The notes: generated by a model from the sequence alone, not told the origin. Numbered from the stretch's first letter, positions 8,413 to 17,838 are shown. The stretch: 64,000 nucleotides of DNA from CAVTPD01 sp963736575 (GCA_963736575.1 CAVTPD010000001.1:1240001-1304000); one strand, 5' to 3'. Numbers and translations are program-made.

Positions 8413-9336
8413 TTAATAACATTCAGCATTCGCAGTAAAATAAAAAGTTGGTTTCATTTCTTTTACCCCCAAATACCATCTTTTTTTAGTTGAATTATCT
8501 AATCCACTGTATAATTGGTTATATGTTTGCGATCGAGAAAGACGATTAAATTGAATTTGAGTTCCATTTAACTCTTCAATTTTATAGCAAGCCCTTTCGA
8601 AATAATAAAGTGTTTTTTGACTATATAAAGCTAAATGAACAGAAATAGACGGCACAAATACTTTTTCTTTAGAACCAACAATTGAGTACCAAACCTCAAA
8701 AGATATATCATAAATTTTTCCATATCCTGGAAAACCTTGATCATAACCTAATTCAATCCATTTCTCGGAGTGATTTCTAACCAATTCCCAACCTTTTGGG
8801 ATTTTTAATTCTTCTTTTTCGATTTCAGTATTCTCTTTCTCAATTGCTCTGTCAGTTTCTATCCAAGTTGGGGAGAAATTTGTTAAGGCAAAATACCATC
8901 TTTTCCTGTTTTGATTGTCCAAGCCAGAGTATAAAGACTCATATCCTTTTGTGTTATATAATCTATTCAAATAAACCCCTTCTCCTGTTATTTTGTGACT
9001 GTTTTTAGGGTCATAATGCAAGGGGAACCTGTCTCGGATTATTCTTTCGTCCTTAATGTCTTTAGAGCCAATTTCGCAGTACCATACTTTAAACTCTCTG
9101 TCATATAACCTTCCATAACCAGGAAAATTATCACCATCTCCAAATCCAAGATCAGTCCACCTTTTTGTTTTTCTATGGACAATTTCCCATTTAGAATCAT
9201 CCTTGTGTTTAGTTTCAGTATGAAAACTTGTTTGAACTTTGAACGAAACAGGTTTATATATTTTGCTTTTTTGTTGATGTTTTCCAATTTGATAGAGAAT
9301 TATAAGAACTATAGCTATTGCGATTATATATGACAT
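8413..9336 (-). CDS. Membrane-anchored protein with two copies of an unknown domain
   Basis: A 307-residue protein I do not recognise. Residues 3-16 form one hydrophobic segment (YIIAIAIVLIILYQI), probably an N-terminal anchor. The rest contains the same domain of roughly 130 residues twice. Copy one starts WEIVHRKTKRWTDLGFGDG and ends RLYNTKGYESLYSGLDNQ then KRWYFALTNFSPT. Copy two starts WELVRNHSEKWIELGYDQG and ends RLSRSQTYNQLYSGLDNS then KRWYLGVKEMKPT. FPGYG(R/K)(L/I)YD and F(K/E)VWY are shared too. It is flanked by repeated intergenic modules, and its upstream element (9412-9437) matches that of the trypco2-like gene. Function unknown. Confidence 0.75.
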   Translation of the reverse strand: MSYIIAIAIVLIILYQIGKHQQKSKIYKPVSFKVQTSFHTETKHKDDSKWEIVHRKTKRWTDLGFGDGDNFPGYGRLYDREFKVWYCEIGSKDIKDERIIRDRFPLHYDPKNSHKITGEGVYLNRLYNTKGYESLYSGLDNQNRKRWYFALTNFSPTWIETDRAIEKENTEIEKEELKIPKGWELVRNHSEKWIELGYDQGFPGYGKIYDISFEVWYSIVGSKEKVFVPSISVHLALYSQKTLYYFERACYKIEELNGTQIQFNRLSRSQTYNQLYSGLDNSTKKRWYLGVKEMKPTFYFTANAECY

Positions 9337-9411
9337 ATAGTTTCTTTAATATGAGTACAGTCTTAGAATATATAGATTCAAATTAAACCAAAACCTTTCT
9401 TATTCAGAAGA

Positions 9412-9437
9412 CTAACAAAAGATAGTTTTAAACAGGA
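9412..9437 (-). promoter_or_regulatory. Repeated upstream element of the duplicated-domain gene
   Basis: Second copy of the element at 8203-8227; on the minus strand TTCCTGTTTAAAACTATCTT continues TTGTTAG. It carries one extra T, making TATCTTTTG instead of TATCTTTG. It lies about 76 bases before the start codon at 9336. Confidence 0.45.
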
Positions 9438-9450
9438 AGTAGAGAGTTAG

Positions 9451-9479
9451 GATCGAGGATCTTTAAAAGATCCTTGATC
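9451..9479. other. Hairpin between the lipoprotein and duplicated-domain genes
   Basis: GATC-g-AGGATCTT pairs with AAGATCCT-t-GATC around a short TAA loop. It occupies the same position relative to the repeated promoter-like element as the hairpin at 8241-8273. It could end the lipoprotein transcript, but there is no clear T run. Confidence 0.6.
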
Positions 9480-9509
9480 TTGAATACAATCCTAACTGGT
9501 AAATACTTT

Positions 9510-10109
9510 TTACTGCTTTTTTTGAAAAAAATAAGTTTTGGTTTCTCTTTCCAGGGTAGTATTGTCTTCAAAAAAGAGTTTTACGGTAAATTGATGTCTT
9601 AAACTATCTTGTGGTTTAGTATCCATTTTTATATAAGCATCTGTATCGTAATCAGGTTTGTTTATATAATCTATATAAGCTTCAAAATCACCCATTATCT
9701 CTTTATCATCAACTTTTAAAAATTGAGTAGAGAAAAAGTTTTGAAGATTAATTCCTGGCTGAACTCCATTATAATAGTTATTTGAAGTAATATTTATAGA
9801 GTCAATTTTAGGTTTTAATTCAGCTGGGTTATTATCCACACACTTAAAAGCCAGAGCTTTGTTAGTGAAAGTGTAGTTTAAAGAACTATTGTTAGCTGCT
9901 GCTACATAATCAAACTCAGAAAAGGTAATTCTAAATTTGAATTCTGAATTAGGGGCAATGGTATTTGATGTCATTGTATCTGTTTCATTAACAAAAACGT
10001 CTAACTCAAATTGCTTTAACTGTATATAGTCGTTTTCTAAGTTATCGGGGCAGAAGCAACCAAAAGGTAGTAATCCCAAGCATAAATAGATAAAGAAGGT
10101 CCTTTTCAT
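9510..10109 (-). CDS. Lipoprotein of unknown function
   Basis: A 199-residue protein with a lipoprotein signal: MKRTFFIYLCLGLLPFGCFC, where Cys18 is the likely lipidated residue. The mature part is acidic and beta-rich with no motif I recognise. It starts 80 bases after the end of leuS, beyond a strong terminator hairpin, and is probably transcribed on its own. Codon use looks normal for the window. Confidence 0.75.
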   Translation of the reverse strand: MKRTFFIYLCLGLLPFGCFCPDNLENDYIQLKQFELDVFVNETDTMTSNTIAPNSEFKFRITFSEFDYVAAANNSSLNYTFTNKALAFKCVDNNPAELKPKIDSINITSNNYYNGVQPGINLQNFFSTQFLKVDDKEIMGDFEAYIDYINKPDYDTDAYIKMDTKPQDSLRHQFTVKLFFEDNTTLERETKTYFFQKKQ

Positions 10110-10139
10110 TATTCGAAATTTAGCAAAAAAGTAAAAACC

Positions 10140-10172
10140 AGTAATGCGATTACTTGGAGTAATCGCATTACT
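10140..10172 (-). terminator. Rho-independent terminator of leuS
   Basis: AGTAATGCGATTACT (10140-10154) pairs perfectly with AGTAATCGCATTACT (10158-10172). On the minus strand it is followed by GGTTTTTACTTTTTT. It begins 17 bases after the restored leuS stop codon. Confidence 0.85.
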
Positions 10173-10188
10173 AGAAAGTAGCGGTTAA

Positions 10189-12965
10189 TTAAACCACCAC
10201 GTTTACAATCTTCTTCGGTACTACAATAATTTTCTTTAGGTGCTTTACCTTCTAACCACTTGGCTACTTTAGGATCTTCTAAAACTGCTTTTTCAATAGC
10301 CGCTTTGTCGGTATCCATTGGGAAAGAAAGCTTGTTACGCATTTTTCCGTTGATCATAATCGGGTATTCAAACGAATCTTCCACTAAGAAACTACCGTCA
10401 AATTTGGGGAATTCAGCATAAGAAATACCTTCTGTATGTCCCTAAAACAGACCATAACTCTTCCGAGAAGTGTGGAGCATACGGCGCCATTAAAATCAAC
10501 AGCTTTTCAAGAATCTCTTTCTTGTGACACTTTAACGAAGTCAGTTCGTTTACGCAAATCATGAAGTTAGAAACGGAAGTATTTAAGGACAACTTCTCAA
10601 TATCGTCTTCAATTTTCTTTATGGTGGTATGTATAACTTTTTGCTCTTCCTTGCTAGGCGCATCTTCCGTAACTACATACTTACCAGCGTTGTCGTAAAA
10701 TAAACGCCAAGCCTTTTTAAGGAACTTGTGTACACCGTCTATACCGTTGGTGTTCCAAGGTTTAAATTGCTCTAAGGGCCCTAAGAACATTTCGTACAGG
10801 CGAAGGGTGTCTGCACCAAAATTACTTACAACATCGTCTGGGTTCACCACGTTGTATTTCGATTTAGACATTTTTTCTACCTCTGCACCGCAAATGTATT
10901 TTCCGTCTTCTAAAATAAATTCAGCGTCTTTGTATTCGGGTAACCAATTTTTAAAAGCCTCTAAATTCAGTTCGTCGTTGTTAACAATATTTACGTCAAC
11001 ATGCAGCGCCGTAGTATCATAGTCCTTTTTCAGCCCTTTAGAAACAAACTTTTTAGAACCTTTTACACGGTACACAAAGTTAGATCTACCCTGTATCATG
11101 CCTTGGTTTACCAACTTATTAAATACTTCGTCTTGGGTTACATAACCCTTGTCGTACAAGAATTTTGTCCAGAAACGGGCGTACAATAAGTGTCCGGTAG
11201 CGTGTTCGGCACCGCCCAAATAAAGATCAATATCTTTAAAATAGGCTTGCGCTTCTTTAGAAACGAATTCTTTTTCGTTTTCAGGATCCATATACCGGAA
11301 GAAATACCAGCTAGAACCCGCCCAACCCGGCATGGTGTTCAGCTCTAAAGGATAACCGTCTTTGGTTGTCCAGTTTTCGGCTCTACCTAAAGGTGGCTCA
11401 CCGTTTTCAGTAGGTTTAAAATTGTCTAATTCAGGCAGAATTAACGGCAGTTCACTTTCTTCTAACGGGTATGGAATATCGTTTTTGAAATAAACCGGAA
11501 TAGGCTCTCCCCAATAACGCTGACGGCTGAAAATAGCGTCACGCATACGGAAGTTGATTTTCGCCTTACCAATATTTTTTTCCTCTACAAATTTTACGGC
11601 TGCCGGAATGGCTTCTGCAACGGTCATTCCGTCTAAGAAACCGGAGTTAACCATGGTTCCGGCCTTAGGGTCAAAATCATCTTTAGTGATGTCGGTTTTT
11701 GCACCTTCCTGAACCGCAATAATGGGCAATTCGTAATGCGTAGCAAATTTATAATCACGTTCGTCGGAAGAAGGAACGGCCATAACCACACCTGTTCCGT
11801 AACCGCTTAACACATAGTCGGCAATCCAAATAGGGATTTGTTTGCCCGTAAACGGGTTAGTAGCATAAGCACCCGTAAACACACCCGAAACGGTTTTTAC
11901 ATCGCTCAAACGATCTCTTTCCGAACGGTTTTTGGCTTTGTACACGTATTCTTCCACCGCTGCTTTTTGTCCTTCCGAAGTTAATTCCGGGATCAATTCA
12001 TGTTCCGGCGCAATACTTAAATACGTTACCCCAAACGTAGTATCTACACGGGTAGTGAAAACCGTAAGCACGCGTTCAGAATTTTCAACCTGAAAATTAA
12101 GGCTGCAACCTAGGGATTTACCAATCCAGTTGCGTTGCATCTCTTTTAAGGCTTCTGTCCATTCCAGTTTTTCCATGCCTTCCAACAGACGGTTGGCATA
12201 GGCAGTGATTCGTAAGGACCACTGACGCATTTTTTTGCGTTCCACCGGATGACCACCACGTTCAGAAAAACCATCTTTCACTTCGTCGTTGGCTAGTACG
12301 GTTCCCAAAACAGGGCACCAGTTAACTTCCATATCCGAAAGGAAAGCCAAACGGTATTGCAACAGTATTTTTTGTTGTTCTTCTTCCGAAAAGTTTTTCC
12401 ATTGTTCCGAAGTAAAGACTTCAGCATCGTCATCACAAGCAGCGTTTACGTCTTGTGTTCCGTTGGCTTCAAACTTTGCGATTAAGGTTTCAATTCCTTC
12501 GGCTTTGTTTGCAGCGTTGTTGTACCACGATTTAAACAGCTGAAGAAAAATCCATTGTGTCCACTTATAATAAGAAGGATCACTGGTACGTACTTCTCTA
12601 GACCAATCGAAAGAAAAACCAATATTGCTTAATTGCTCTTTGTATCTTGTAATGTTTACTTCGGTGGTTTTAGCCGGATGTTGACCGGTTTGTACGGCAT
12701 ATTGTTCGGCAGGAAGACCAAAGGAGTCGAAACCCATTGGGTGCAAAACATTAAATCCCTGAAGTCTTTTGTAACGCGCAACAATATCGGTTGCAATATA
12801 ACCCAATGGATGGCCCACATGTAGCCCAGCACCGGAAGGATACGGGAACATATCTAAGGCATAAAATTTAGGTTTGTCACTAATATTAGTAGTTTGGAAA
12901 GTTTTGTTTTCTTTCCAGTATTTTTGCCACTTCTTTTCAATTTCAATGAAATTGTATTCAGCCAT
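10189..12965 (-). CDS. leuS: Leucyl-tRNA synthetase, frame broken twice near the C terminus
   Basis: Charges tRNA-Leu with leucine; class I aminoacyl-tRNA synthetase. The HIGH-type motif appears as HVGHPLG near residue 48, and the KMSKS motif as EKMSKSKYN in the last third. The start chosen is ATG at 12965 (MAEYNFIEIEKKWQKYW), as the family begins there; an upstream start at 12986 adds seven unlikely residues. The open frame stops at 10413 after LWSVLGTYRRYFLC. Removing one base in the CCC run at 10440-10442 restores LGHTEGISYAEFPKFDG, and removing one more within 10230-10237 restores EGKAPKKIIVVPKKIVNVVV and a stop at 10189, giving 924 residues, the usual length. As leuS is essential, both sites are probably sequencing errors. 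Confidence 0.92.
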
Positions 12966-13007
12966 AATCAATAAAATTTGCGCCAAAGATAAAAAATATA
13001 AGCTAAA

Positions 13008-13706
13008 ATGCGGACAGAAAAGGGAAGGACATGGGGGAGTGGGGAAAAGAAATCGATATGGTTGCTTTCCTCAACAGTTATTTTACCCTTAGCCGGAAGT
13101 AGTATTACCACTTGGTTGGTGTATAATTCTGTTTTTGATTGGGCGAACTTTGGTTTTGTAGACGCAGCCGTTTTTATATTGCTGTTCTCTTTTTCTATGG
13201 GTTTTGCGTTAACGCCCACCACCTTTGTAGCCGTTCTGGTTGGGTTTTATTTAAATTGGAAAGGATTATTAGTAGTGGTTCCCGCCAATATTTTAGCCGC
13301 CGTTTTGGGTTATTCTATTGGTAAATTGGTAGATGCCGAAAAACTGTTGGAACGCTTGTACACCTCTCAATCAAAGATTAAAACCATAATAGACAACTTT
13401 AAATCTTCCGAAATTGGCTTTATGTTTTTCGTACGTATTTCGCCTGTGTTGCCTTTTGCTTTTATGAATATTATTTGCTCTTATATGAAAATAAGCATGA
13501 AGAATTTTCTAGTAGGCGGAACAATAGGCATGCTGCCCAGAATTATTTTAAGTGTTTATGCCGGTTCTCAGTTAAGAAGCATTTATGACTATTGGGACAC
13601 CGATAAAGGCTTTGATTTCTCACAGTTAGCGGTTTTGTTTTTTGTATTAATTTCTGTGATTGGGATTTATTTTATAGCTACTAGAAAGAAATTTACGAAC
13701 AATTAG
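13008..13706 (+). CDS. VTT/DedA-like membrane protein (TVP38/TMEM64 family)
   Basis: A 232-residue integral membrane protein with about five hydrophobic segments. The central motif FVRISPVLPFAFMNIICSY and the following GGTIGMLPRIILSVYAGSQL are characteristic of the VTT (SNARE-associated Golgi) domain, which has been linked to lipid scrambling or transport. It is transcribed divergently from leuS with only 42 bases between the start codons, so both promoters must lie in or near that gap. The substrate is not shown by the sequence. Confidence 0.85.
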   Translation: MRTEKGRTWGSGEKKSIWLLSSTVILPLAGSSITTWLVYNSVFDWANFGFVDAAVFILLFSFSMGFALTPTTFVAVLVGFYLNWKGLLVVVPANILAAVLGYSIGKLVDAEKLLERLYTSQSKIKTIIDNFKSSEIGFMFFVRISPVLPFAFMNIICSYMKISMKNFLVGGTIGMLPRIILSVYAGSQLRSIYDYWDTDKGFDFSQLAVLFFVLISVIGIYFIATRKKFTNN

Positions 13707-13761
13707 ACCTATTTAAGTACTCGTTTCGGCGGAAAAAATATATTTCTAAGCTTAAAATACT

Positions 13762-13769
13762 TATTTTTG
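13762..13769 (+). promoter_or_regulatory. Likely -7 box of the desaturase gene
   Basis: TATTTTTG matches TAnnTTTG and lies 23 bases before the ATG at 13792. The -33 region has only the weak match ATTTC. Confidence 0.4.
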
Positions 13770-13791
13770 TGATTCGTTATAGAATTAATAC

Positions 13792-14709
13792 ATGGAAAAT
13801 CAAGACAGAAACACCAATAAATTTTCCCCTAAAAGTGAGTTTGGGTTCATTATTATGCACTTATTGCCTTTGGGAGCATTGTTTACCGGTGTAACAGCAT
13901 TCGACTGGATATTGTGCGTTTTACTTTATTTCGTTCGTATGTTCTTTGTTACCGGCGCATACCACAGATACTTCTCACACCGAACCTATAAAACATCTAG
14001 AGCATTTCAGTTTTTCTTAGCCTTTATGGCGCAAACTTCGGTACAGAAAGGTGCCTTATGGTGGGCGGCTCACCACAGAGTTCACCACAGAACTAGTGAC
14101 TCTTTAGAAGATCCGCATTCAATGAAACATTATGGTTTCTGGTATTCACACATAGGGTGGATTATGACACCAGACTTTAAAGTTACAGAAATGAATACCA
14201 TTCAAGATTTCTCTAAATACCCAGAGTTAAGATGGTTAAATAAATTTCATATTGTACCAGGGCTTGTCATGATGGTAGCGTGTCTATTCTTGGGCGCATA
14301 CATTAATTCTCCGGAAGGTGGTTTCTTGGTAGGTAATGGTTTATCAACGGTATTTATTGGCTTCTTCTTAAGCACGGTTTTATTATACCACGGTACGTTT
14401 TCTATCAACTCTATTATGCACAAGTTTGGTAAGAAAAGATACGATACGGGTGACGAATCTAAGAACAGCCTATGGTTGGCTTTAGTAACCTTAGGTGAAG
14501 GATGGCACAACAACCACCATTATTACCAATCGTCTACTAGACAAGGTTTCTTTTGGTACGAAATAGATATTACCTATTACATACTAAAAACATTCTCTTG
14601 GTTTGGCTTAGTTTGGGATTTAAATGAAGTTCCTGACGAAGTGAAATATTCTAAGAACATGAATGAAGCTATGGCAAAGTTAAAAGCTAAAAATAAGGCT
14701 GCTGCTTAA
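13792..14709 (+). CDS. Acyl-CoA desaturase (membrane fatty acid desaturase)
   Basis: A 305-residue membrane di-iron enzyme that introduces a double bond into acyl chains, probably at delta-9. The three histidine boxes of the stearoyl-CoA desaturase type are complete: HRYFSH (58-63), HHRVHH (94-99) and HNNHH (239-243). Hydrophobic segments lie around residues 18-55, 72-88, 150-172 and 178-198. Length and box spacing are normal. It is a single gene with its own -7 box and terminator. It probably adjusts membrane fluidity, for example in the cold; this last point is inference. Confidence 0.94.
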   Translation: MENQDRNTNKFSPKSEFGFIIMHLLPLGALFTGVTAFDWILCVLLYFVRMFFVTGAYHRYFSHRTYKTSRAFQFFLAFMAQTSVQKGALWWAAHHRVHHRTSDSLEDPHSMKHYGFWYSHIGWIMTPDFKVTEMNTIQDFSKYPELRWLNKFHIVPGLVMMVACLFLGAYINSPEGGFLVGNGLSTVFIGFFLSTVLLYHGTFSINSIMHKFGKKRYDTGDESKNSLWLALVTLGEGWHNNHHYYQSSTRQGFFWYEIDITYYILKTFSWFGLVWDLNEVPDEVKYSKNMNEAMAKLKAKNKAAA

Positions 14710-14741
14710 GGTTCAGGATTAAAAAAGCTTGTTAAAATAAA

Positions 14742-14766
14742 AACCCGCAATTTGCGGGTTTTTTTA
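14742..14766 (+). terminator. Rho-independent terminator of the desaturase gene
   Basis: AACCCGCAA (14742-14750) pairs with TTGCGGGTT (14752-14760), followed by a T run. Confidence 0.85.
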
Positions 14767-14774
14767 TGCATTTA

Positions 14775-14808
14775 ACTCCCCTCCTTGGAGGGGTTAGGGG
14801 TGGGTTTT
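14775..14808. repeat. GC-rich hairpin repeat of the ctccttggagg type
   Basis: CCCCTCC (14778-14784) pairs with GGAGGGG (14787-14793), followed by ttaggggtgggtttt. Blocks of this wording are commonly seen between genes in flavobacterial genomes. Only this copy is in the window. It may also act as terminator for the convergent DUF4301 gene. Confidence 0.5.
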
Positions 14809-14826
14809 AAACCCTAGAAACTCGAT

Positions 14827-16326
14827 TTACTTCACCATGTCTAAAGACTGGTGTTCTTTTCTTAATAAGTCTTTAACCGTTTTAACTGGGTTGAAGGTAA
14901 TTAATGGCACTTCAATAAAAATAGTTAACCATTTAGCCATAGCACCATTCCATAAACCAGGTAATTCTAAGGCTTTAAGCTCTTTACCCTCTTTAGATTT
15001 AGAACTAATAAAACCTGTTTCGTAATCTACAAATTCGGTTAAATCAAATTGTTTGCCTTTGTAGTCTTTAAGGCCACAAACAATATCAACCGGATTAAAG
15101 TGTGTAGCGTTTTTAAAGATTTCAAGTTGTTCCGCATCTTTAGGGTTTACTTGAGCACTTTCTACAATTTGTAAGGAAAGGTTTCCTTTTTTATCTCTTA
15201 CCCAGAAAGGCCCACCACCCGGTTCACCTTCGTTTTTAACCATTCCACAAACACGAATTGGTCTATTTAAGAAAGCGAATAGAGGCTCTTTTTCTTCAGG
15301 GCCGTTAAATCCAAAATGTTCTTTACTGAATAAGAAAACTTCTTCAACTACATCTGGACAAGGATCTTCTTCTAGTTTTTTTAGATAAGCGTGAATTTTC
15401 ATTTGCATTCTGAACAAATAACCGGCTAAGGCTTTTTTGTAAAGAACAGTTTCACTCTTAATAGAATCGGGTACAATATTGTCAATATTCTTAAGAACGG
15501 CCATATCCCCCGAAATTGAATTCAGGTTTTCGATTAAAGCACCGTGCCCACCCGGTCTAAATAAAATACTACCGTCAGCATTACGGAAAGGCTCATTGTT
15601 AAGATCAACGGCTAAGGTATTAGATGATTTACTTTGGGTAGAAAAATCTACTTCGTACTTCACGTAATACTTCTCTTCGTATTTAGGCAATTTCTTTTTT
15701 ACTAATTCTTTTACAAAATCTAAGTGCTCATCAGATACCGTGAAATGAATTCTTACAATACCTTTACAATCTCTAGAGTAAGAAGCACCTTCTACCAAAT
15801 GTTCTTCAAAAGCAGTACGGGTAGTGTATTCGTATTTATGAAATTGAATAACCCCTTTAGGCATATTTCCATAATCTAGCCCACCAACATCAAGAATAAA
15901 CTTGGCAATTTTTATTTTGTTGATTAATGAAAGTGCATTGCTAGGGTCAATTTCATTTTTTATTAAATACTTATCAATATCACCAGCAAAAGCGAAATCT
16001 CTGTAACGAGCAATAACATCTGCCATGGGATGGTCAGGGTCTTTGGTCTTTACAAAGTTAAAAAGCTCTTTAAACATTCGGCTGGCAGCACCAGAAGCGG
16101 GAACAAATTTAGTTACTTTTTTATCAGAAGAAAAGGCTTCGAAAAAAAGCTTATAGTCATAAATTTTTTCTCGTTTAAAGCGAATGATACCATCATTAAC
16201 AGTAGCTGCTCTCTCTAACTGAACAAAAGGAAATCCTTTTTTAAAGTTTTCAATTTGTTTCTCCACCTTTTCAGGTTCTATTCCCATTGCAGAAAACTGC
16301 TCTTGATCTTTCTCTGAAAAACGCAT
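14827..16326 (-). CDS. DUF4301 family protein
   Basis: A protein of 499 residues that matches the DUF4301 family of Bacteroidota. The conserved block KFVPASGAASRMFK lies near residue 80, and FRPGGHGALIENLN and VCGMVKNEGEPGGGPFWV follow later. These glycine-rich blocks recall nucleotidyltransferase-type sugar-phosphate binding loops, but no activity is established to my knowledge. The start is placed at ATG 16326 (MRFSEKDQEQF); a TTG at 16338 would add four residues. No signal peptide or membrane segment is seen, so it is cytoplasmic. It is convergent with the desaturase gene and divergent from the MFS gene. Confidence 0.85.
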   Translation of the reverse strand: MRFSEKDQEQFSAMGIEPEKVEKQIENFKKGFPFVQLERAATVNDGIIRFKREKIYDYKLFFEAFSSDKKVTKFVPASGAASRMFKELFNFVKTKDPDHPMADVIARYRDFAFAGDIDKYLIKNEIDPSNALSLINKIKIAKFILDVGGLDYGNMPKGVIQFHKYEYTTRTAFEEHLVEGASYSRDCKGIVRIHFTVSDEHLDFVKELVKKKLPKYEEKYYVKYEVDFSTQSKSSNTLAVDLNNEPFRNADGSILFRPGGHGALIENLNSISGDMAVLKNIDNIVPDSIKSETVLYKKALAGYLFRMQMKIHAYLKKLEEDPCPDVVEEVFLFSKEHFGFNGPEEKEPLFAFLNRPIRVCGMVKNEGEPGGGPFWVRDKKGNLSLQIVESAQVNPKDAEQLEIFKNATHFNPVDIVCGLKDYKGKQFDLTEFVDYETGFISSKSKEGKELKALELPGLWNGAMAKWLTIFIEVPLITFNPVKTVKDLLRKEHQSLDMVK

Positions 16327-16509
16327 TCTATTTATCAATTTTATGTATAAGATTCTAAAAACGGAATCAGAAAATAGTCATTATTATCCATATAAAAAAT
16401 GAACAATCCATTCTGATATGGAGCTTTTCTTCACTTTTTAGATAAAACTCGCCCGAAGATAATTAAGTTTATACATTGTTTTAGAAATAACTAGCTATAA
16501 ACCTGCATA

Positions 16510-17838
16510 ATGGAAAAGAATAACCCCAAAGTTTTGAATGCTTGGTGTATGTACGACTGGGCCAACTCAGTTTATTCACTTACCATCACCACAGCCGTTT
16601 TTCCTTCGTATTATCTTGCTGTCACCAAAAACACCCTTCCAGGTGGAATAGTTTCTAATATGGTAGACTTTTTTGGTTGGCAGGTAAAAAACTCAGTTTT
16701 ATATTCTTACGCACTTTCATTTGCTTTTTTATTAGTGGCTTTAATTGGCCCGTTTTTAAGCGGTGTAGCCGATTATACCGGCGGAAGAAAACGATTTATG
16801 CAGTTCTTCAGTACCATGGGCGCTTTGGCATGTGCCGGCTTATTTTTCTTTGATGGATCTACCATAGAGTTGGGTATAATTTTGTTCGTGATTGCTGGTG
16901 TTGGGTGGGCAGGTAGTTTGGTGTATTACAACGCCTATTTACCAGATATTGCTACGGAAGATAAATTTGATAAAGTAAGTGCTAAAGGGTACGCATTGGG
17001 TTACATAGGAAGTGTATTGCTGTTAATCGTTAACTTGGCCATGATCTTACAGCCTCAGTTTTTTGGTATTCCAGAAGGTATGGATTTATTGCCGGCTAAA
17101 ATTTCGTTTTTAATGGTGGGGGTCTGGTGGATTGGCTTTGCCTCTTACACCTTTATTTATTTACCTAAAGTAAGCCGTAAAGGAGAGGGCAATGTTTCCA
17201 AAGCGGTATTGTTAAATGGTTTTAAAGAATTGATTAAAGTAAAAAACCAGGCTACCAAGTTGCCTTTTTTACTAAGGTTCTTAACAGGATTCTTTTTGTA
17301 CAGTATGGGGGTACAAACGGTTATGTATTTGGCTACTATTTTTGGGGAAAGTGTTATTGGTTTAACTATGGATAAACTAATAATGATTGTCCTTTTACTT
17401 CAGATTTTAGCCATTGCGGGTGCTTTTGGCTTTTCGTTTTTGTCTTCTAAAATTGGTAATATAAAAACCATTATCACTTCTTTATGTTTGTGGATATGTG
17501 TTTGTATTACCGCTTACTTCTTGGGTGAAGGGGATGAAGTTCCCTTTTATATTTTAGCGGGTTTTGTTGGGATTGTTATGGGTGGCGTACAGTCTATATC
17601 TAGAAGTACCTATTCTAAGTTTATACCACAGGATACGCAGGATAAAACATCGTATTTCAGCTTTTATGAATTTATAGAAAAAATGGCCATTGTTTTGGGA
17701 ACACTTGTATACGGCGCCATTGAACAGTTAACGGGTTCTATGAATAACTCTTCATTGGTGTTAACTTTATTCTTTTTCTTGGGAATAGTTATTCTTTGGA
17801 AAATACCATCTAAAAACACATATAATGCGCATGTTTAA
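16510..17838 (+). CDS. MFS transporter of the UMF1 / Atg22-like family
   Basis: A 442-residue membrane protein with about twelve hydrophobic segments. The N-terminal signature AWCMYDWANSVYSLTI is typical of the UMF1 family of major facilitator transporters, which includes Atg22-like vacuolar effluxers. LSGVADYTGGRKRFM is the usual loop between helices 2 and 3 of MFS proteins. The substrate is unknown. It is the first gene of a rightward run; its stop codon overlaps the start of the lipoprotein gene at 17825 by 14 bases, so the two are translated from one mRNA. Confidence 0.9.
   Translation: MEKNNPKVLNAWCMYDWANSVYSLTITTAVFPSYYLAVTKNTLPGGIVSNMVDFFGWQVKNSVLYSYALSFAFLLVALIGPFLSGVADYTGGRKRFMQFFSTMGALACAGLFFFDGSTIELGIILFVIAGVGWAGSLVYYNAYLPDIATEDKFDKVSAKGYALGYIGSVLLLIVNLAMILQPQFFGIPEGMDLLPAKISFLMVGVWWIGFASYTFIYLPKVSRKGEGNVSKAVLLNGFKELIKVKNQATKLPFLLRFLTGFFLYSMGVQTVMYLATIFGESVIGLTMDKLIMIVLLLQILAIAGAFGFSFLSSKIGNIKTIITSLCLWICVCITAYFLGEGDEVPFYILAGFVGIVMGGVQSISRSTYSKFIPQDTQDKTSYFSFYEFIEKMAIVLGTLVYGAIEQLTGSMNNSSLVLTLFFFLGIVILWKIPSKNTYNAHV

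Noticed and set aside
8195..8422. A 75-codon minus-strand frame
   Set aside because: It is made of the REP-like repeat, a terminator hairpin and another hairpin, so it is not a gene.
10109..10384. Separate small gene of 91 codons after leuS
   Set aside because: Its first half is the LeuRS C-terminal domain in a shifted frame; the rest is out-of-frame tail.
10413..10445. Programmed ribosomal frameshift in leuS
   Set aside because: No slippery heptamer or pseudoknot is evident, LeuRS is not known to use one, and two shifts would be needed.
14775..14808. Insertion-sequence end
   Set aside because: Only a single short GC-rich hairpin is present, with no transposase or target-site duplication.
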